Shown here: one piece after another, positions 7,201-7,886 of the stretch
How positions within the stretch are numbered: position 1 is the first letter of the stretch
Layout of the letters: every line of letters begins with the position of its first letter
Assembly: GCA_031289895.1 (NCBI GenBank)
Contig: JAITOP010000266.1
Span: 1-7,886 of the forward strand
Origin: Prevotellaceae bacterium
GTDB lineage: Bacteria > Bacteroidota > Bacteroidia > Bacteroidales > UBA932
Direction of reading: 5' to 3'
Length of the DNA stretch: 7,886 nucleotides
Position numbers and translations under genes: made by a program
Notes under the pieces: generated by a model
What the model was told of the DNA's origin: nothing
The model's database searches: none
Seen by the model: only the letters and a program-made list of their open reading frames with translations

Positions 7201-7886
7201 GGCGACCAATCAATGGGTTTCGTTGAAGAGGCGCGGCAAAACCGTTGGCTTACAACCGATACTTCGTTTTTTAATCCGTATTTGATGTCGCAAACAAAAA
7301 ACTTTACATATCAGGCACGTGTAGAGCCGATTAAAGATTTAAATATTGATATTAGAGGAGAACGTCAGAAAATGTCAAGTCATGTAATGTACAACGTTGT
7401 TGACCCTAACGGACTTGTAACCGAAACAGGAACTTTCCTTATATCTGTTATATCAATAGGTTCGACATTTGAAAATCCGACAGCCGAAAATAAATATAAA
7501 TCAAAATCTTACGAGAATTTTTTGTCGGCACGCAAAGATATTGCATGGAAACTTGCAAATAACCGACAACGCCAATCACAAACAGGTTACAATCCCGGAG
7601 CAAACGCATATCCTGATGGTTACGGTGAATTTTCGCAAGACGTTTTGATAAATTCGTTTTTATCGGCTTATACCAATATTTCAAATTCAAAATTTATTGA
7701 TTTTACGGAAATTCCTTTGCCAAACTGGAATATTCAATACAACGGTTTATCGAGATTAAACAGTCTGAAAAAATATTTACGAAGCGCATCAATCTCACAT
7801 TCATATCGTTCTACATATTCGATTAATTCATATTCGTCAAATCAGTTGTACAGCCAAAGTCCCGATGGATTAAGTTATGTTCGCAA
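1174..7886 (+). CDS. sprA: T9SS outer-membrane translocon SprA/Sov, C-terminus beyond the window
   Basis: SprA (Sov in Porphyromonas) is the very large outer-membrane beta-barrel that forms the protein-conducting channel of the type IX secretion system; in gliding species it also exports the adhesins. The frame runs 2237 codons without a stop and is cut by the window end. Known members have about 2400-2500 residues, so roughly 150-260 are missing. Landmarks: signal peptide (about 1-33); Ser/Gly linker (103-116); a strand-rich N-terminal domain with TFDFETKLKVGYEGGEDD (198-215), GNVSFPL (223-229), ADEYDANRHFFLS (283-295) and EVWVTN (322-327); the family signature YIDDFEASR (789-797); acidic loops YQDVGMDGLRDEDE (1026-1039) and DLNRDNTMNESE (1123-1134); VVWINEFRLADYE (1465-1477), which opens the second half; then long alternating amphipathic strands with many aromatic residues. 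The ATG at 1174 is the first in frame after ruvA and gives a proper signal peptide. No frameshift or in-frame stop was seen, and codon use is uniform. The assignment rests on remembered family motifs and is very likely correct. Confidence 0.95.
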   Translation, partial: MTINIKYNNIKLLTRKILLTLFLMCMFTTYMLGQSTDTKENRSWIDLKENVIIEYDRISDKYIFYRMEGSKKSYPFKVMDKDEFEKYQVQNSIRNSWIEQRKSSSSSQSSSGGGFGAGIRIDNDIFGSIFGGNEIVIVPQGTAELIFTINNTKTTNPMVAANFRSSTSFDFDTKLQVNVSGSIGDRVKMEFNYNTEATFDFETKLKVGYEGGEDDIIQKIEVGNVSFPLAGTLISGAQNLFGVRTDLKFGKLSVSGIVSKQESESKTMEIKGGAQINDFDIRADEYDANRHFFLSQTFRDNYDRSLKNIPYIQSGVNITRIEVWVTNKSSNFDNSRSIVGFIDLAEPRVMYQAARFQKPSPPAFPTNTANRLLEILDANSFRTISDVTTYLNANLMVSGNDYEKLENARKLIEETDYKINHQLGYISLNSALNNDEVLAVAYEYTANGVSYKVGELSTDGIISPNVLVAKLLKGTNLTPALPTWKLMMKNIYTISNISFSRDEFYLDVYYQNDEAGTDLTFLPEGAIKNTQLIRVLNLDNVNTSQEAYPDGMFDFVEGITVLSTRGRIIFPVLEPFGNYLKEKINNNAIASKYVFQELYDSTLVKARELAEKNKFSIKGSYKSEGSSEILLNASNIPEGSVTVTVNGVKLVENVDYVVNYTMGTVNIINSAYMQSGMTLKVSLEDNSLFSLQQKTMYGVHLNYEIDKDFNIGATYLGLYERPMVRKVSYGEDPISNAMIGFNLSYRRETPFLTNLVDKIPLLNTRESSYLTIDAEYAKLLAGQSNKSSYIDDFEASRATLDLRAFNAWALASTPQKQPEIFPEGDLSNDIAYGKNRAKFAWYSISTDLTRNTSYTPAYIKNNPEFRENHYVREIPVTEVYPDKEITTGTSEYISTLNMAFYPTERGPYNYDILNINANGTFSNPEKRWGGIMRALTVTDFETANYDHIEFWLMDPFVNNQSSSGGDMYLNLGNISEDILRDGMKSFEHGLPYPFDPDAVVETAWGRVPKIQSLVYTFDNNIQARPYQDVGMDGLRDEDEKEFFESRYAFLTNLSWLNSSAFQKISDDPSSDNFRHYLDESFNDNEASILDRYRDFNGPDGNSQPSDLTGGQNRMSTTYPDIEDLNRDNTMNESESYFQYRLKLSPATMVVGENFISDIREVTVDFKNSNEPKKVRWFQFKIPLNQYQKEVGDISDFKSIRFMRLFVRGFKETTYFRFASLDLVRSEWRRYNYSMIEGQEGLAQPELPNATFDVSVVNLEENSSRTPINYVMPPDVQRELNYDNYQSIQMNEQAMEFKIIDLGDGEGRAVYKNSLFDFRQFRRIKLDVHAEAIPGYSLKDDDISLFVRVGNDYRNNYYEYEIPLALTPYRSTYSNSSDADRLAVWPRENMLDVALEDFTNLKLERNQQIKQYGGSSSTPYEKTVGKNRIKIVGNPNLGSVKVIMIGVKNPKKTAGRNDDGLDKSAVVWINEFRLADYENEGGWAATARATAQLADLGSLTLAGTMITNGFGSIEQRYIDRAHEDVYEYSVMTNLELGKFFPEKWGVKIPFFFGFSAHHEIPLYNPFNQDIKLKTALDALSGRARDSLSMMAKTYVQQKSFNLSNVRITPANSDGQRVLDISNLSLSYAYTQQLKRNARMAGNLQETYSALLSYAYNVQPKYWQPFKKVKPKSLAFFRELGINPYPNQFSFTSEINRFYTELTTRNISTPEIAIPSTYSKDFTWERRYAVVYDITKNLRVDFNATNLARIDEPEGMVNKSRDPQGYQHWRDSVWSNFWNFGRNINYNHSLQFTWQVPLSTIPMLNWLNSQVSYRAGYEWVANLRNMEDYDPGNTISNTQTLNLNAGTTLTSLYNKVKFLKRINDEFDGRARAKTETTTVTYESKKIRFLAGRKHTVTHKLKTNNITVKAYDSDGKEIRGNVQIIDKNNISVSFDKEYRDAKVVVTGKVPKPQNPVSYSAKFLARLLMSVKTVNFTYTQQGATTLPGFKGESEILGMSNFNGSLSPGWKFIMGDQSMGFVEEARQNRWLTTDTSFFNPYLMSQTKNFTYQARVEPIKDLNIDIRGERQKMSSHVMYNVVDPNGLVTETGTFLISVISIGSTFENPTAENKYKSKSYENFLSARKDIAWKLANNRQRQSQTGYNPGANAYPDGYGEFSQDVLINSFLSAYTNISNSKFIDFTEIPLPNWNIQYNGLSRLNSLKKYLRSASISHSYRSTYSINSYSSNQLYSQSPDGLSYVR

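Overview
The window is AT-rich DNA from a member of the Bacteroidota, most likely an uncultured Bacteroidales-like organism. Three things point there: a complete ruvA directly followed by a very large sprA/sov-type gene, a gene of the type IX secretion system (T9SS) known only from this phylum; two perfect matches to the Bacteroidota -7 promoter element TAnnTTTG; and starts without a clear Shine-Dalgarno sequence. The species cannot be named from this stretch.

Layout. At the left edge (1-113, minus strand) lie the first 37 codons of a small charged protein resembling the short antitoxin-like proteins of Bacteroidota. It has its own promoter match, divergent from the rest of the window. An intergenic region (114-570) follows, with no credible gene. 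It holds two adjacent tandem arrays, both built on a 7-bp period but with unrelated units: CGTAATT (244-314) and CCAAATA/CCAACGA (332-432). The second promoter match (537-544) sits just before ruvA (571-1149), the branch-binding subunit of the RuvAB Holliday junction machine. After 24 bp comes sprA (1174 to beyond the right edge), open for 2237 codons and still unfinished. It encodes the giant outer-membrane beta-barrel through which T9SS substrates leave the cell.

How the genes relate. ruvA and sprA are probably co-transcribed from the promoter at 537-544. They have no known functional link, but this neighbourhood recurs in Bacteroidota genomes. The presence of sprA implies that the organism has a T9SS and exports proteins with C-terminal sorting domains; it may glide if it also has the other gliding genes, which this window cannot show.

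No undescribed system is evident here. The points most worth a second look are the paired heptamer arrays between the divergent promoters, a compact domain late in SprA that resembles C-terminal modules of phage-tail proteins, and a cluster of EF-hand-like acidic loops in the middle of SprA.
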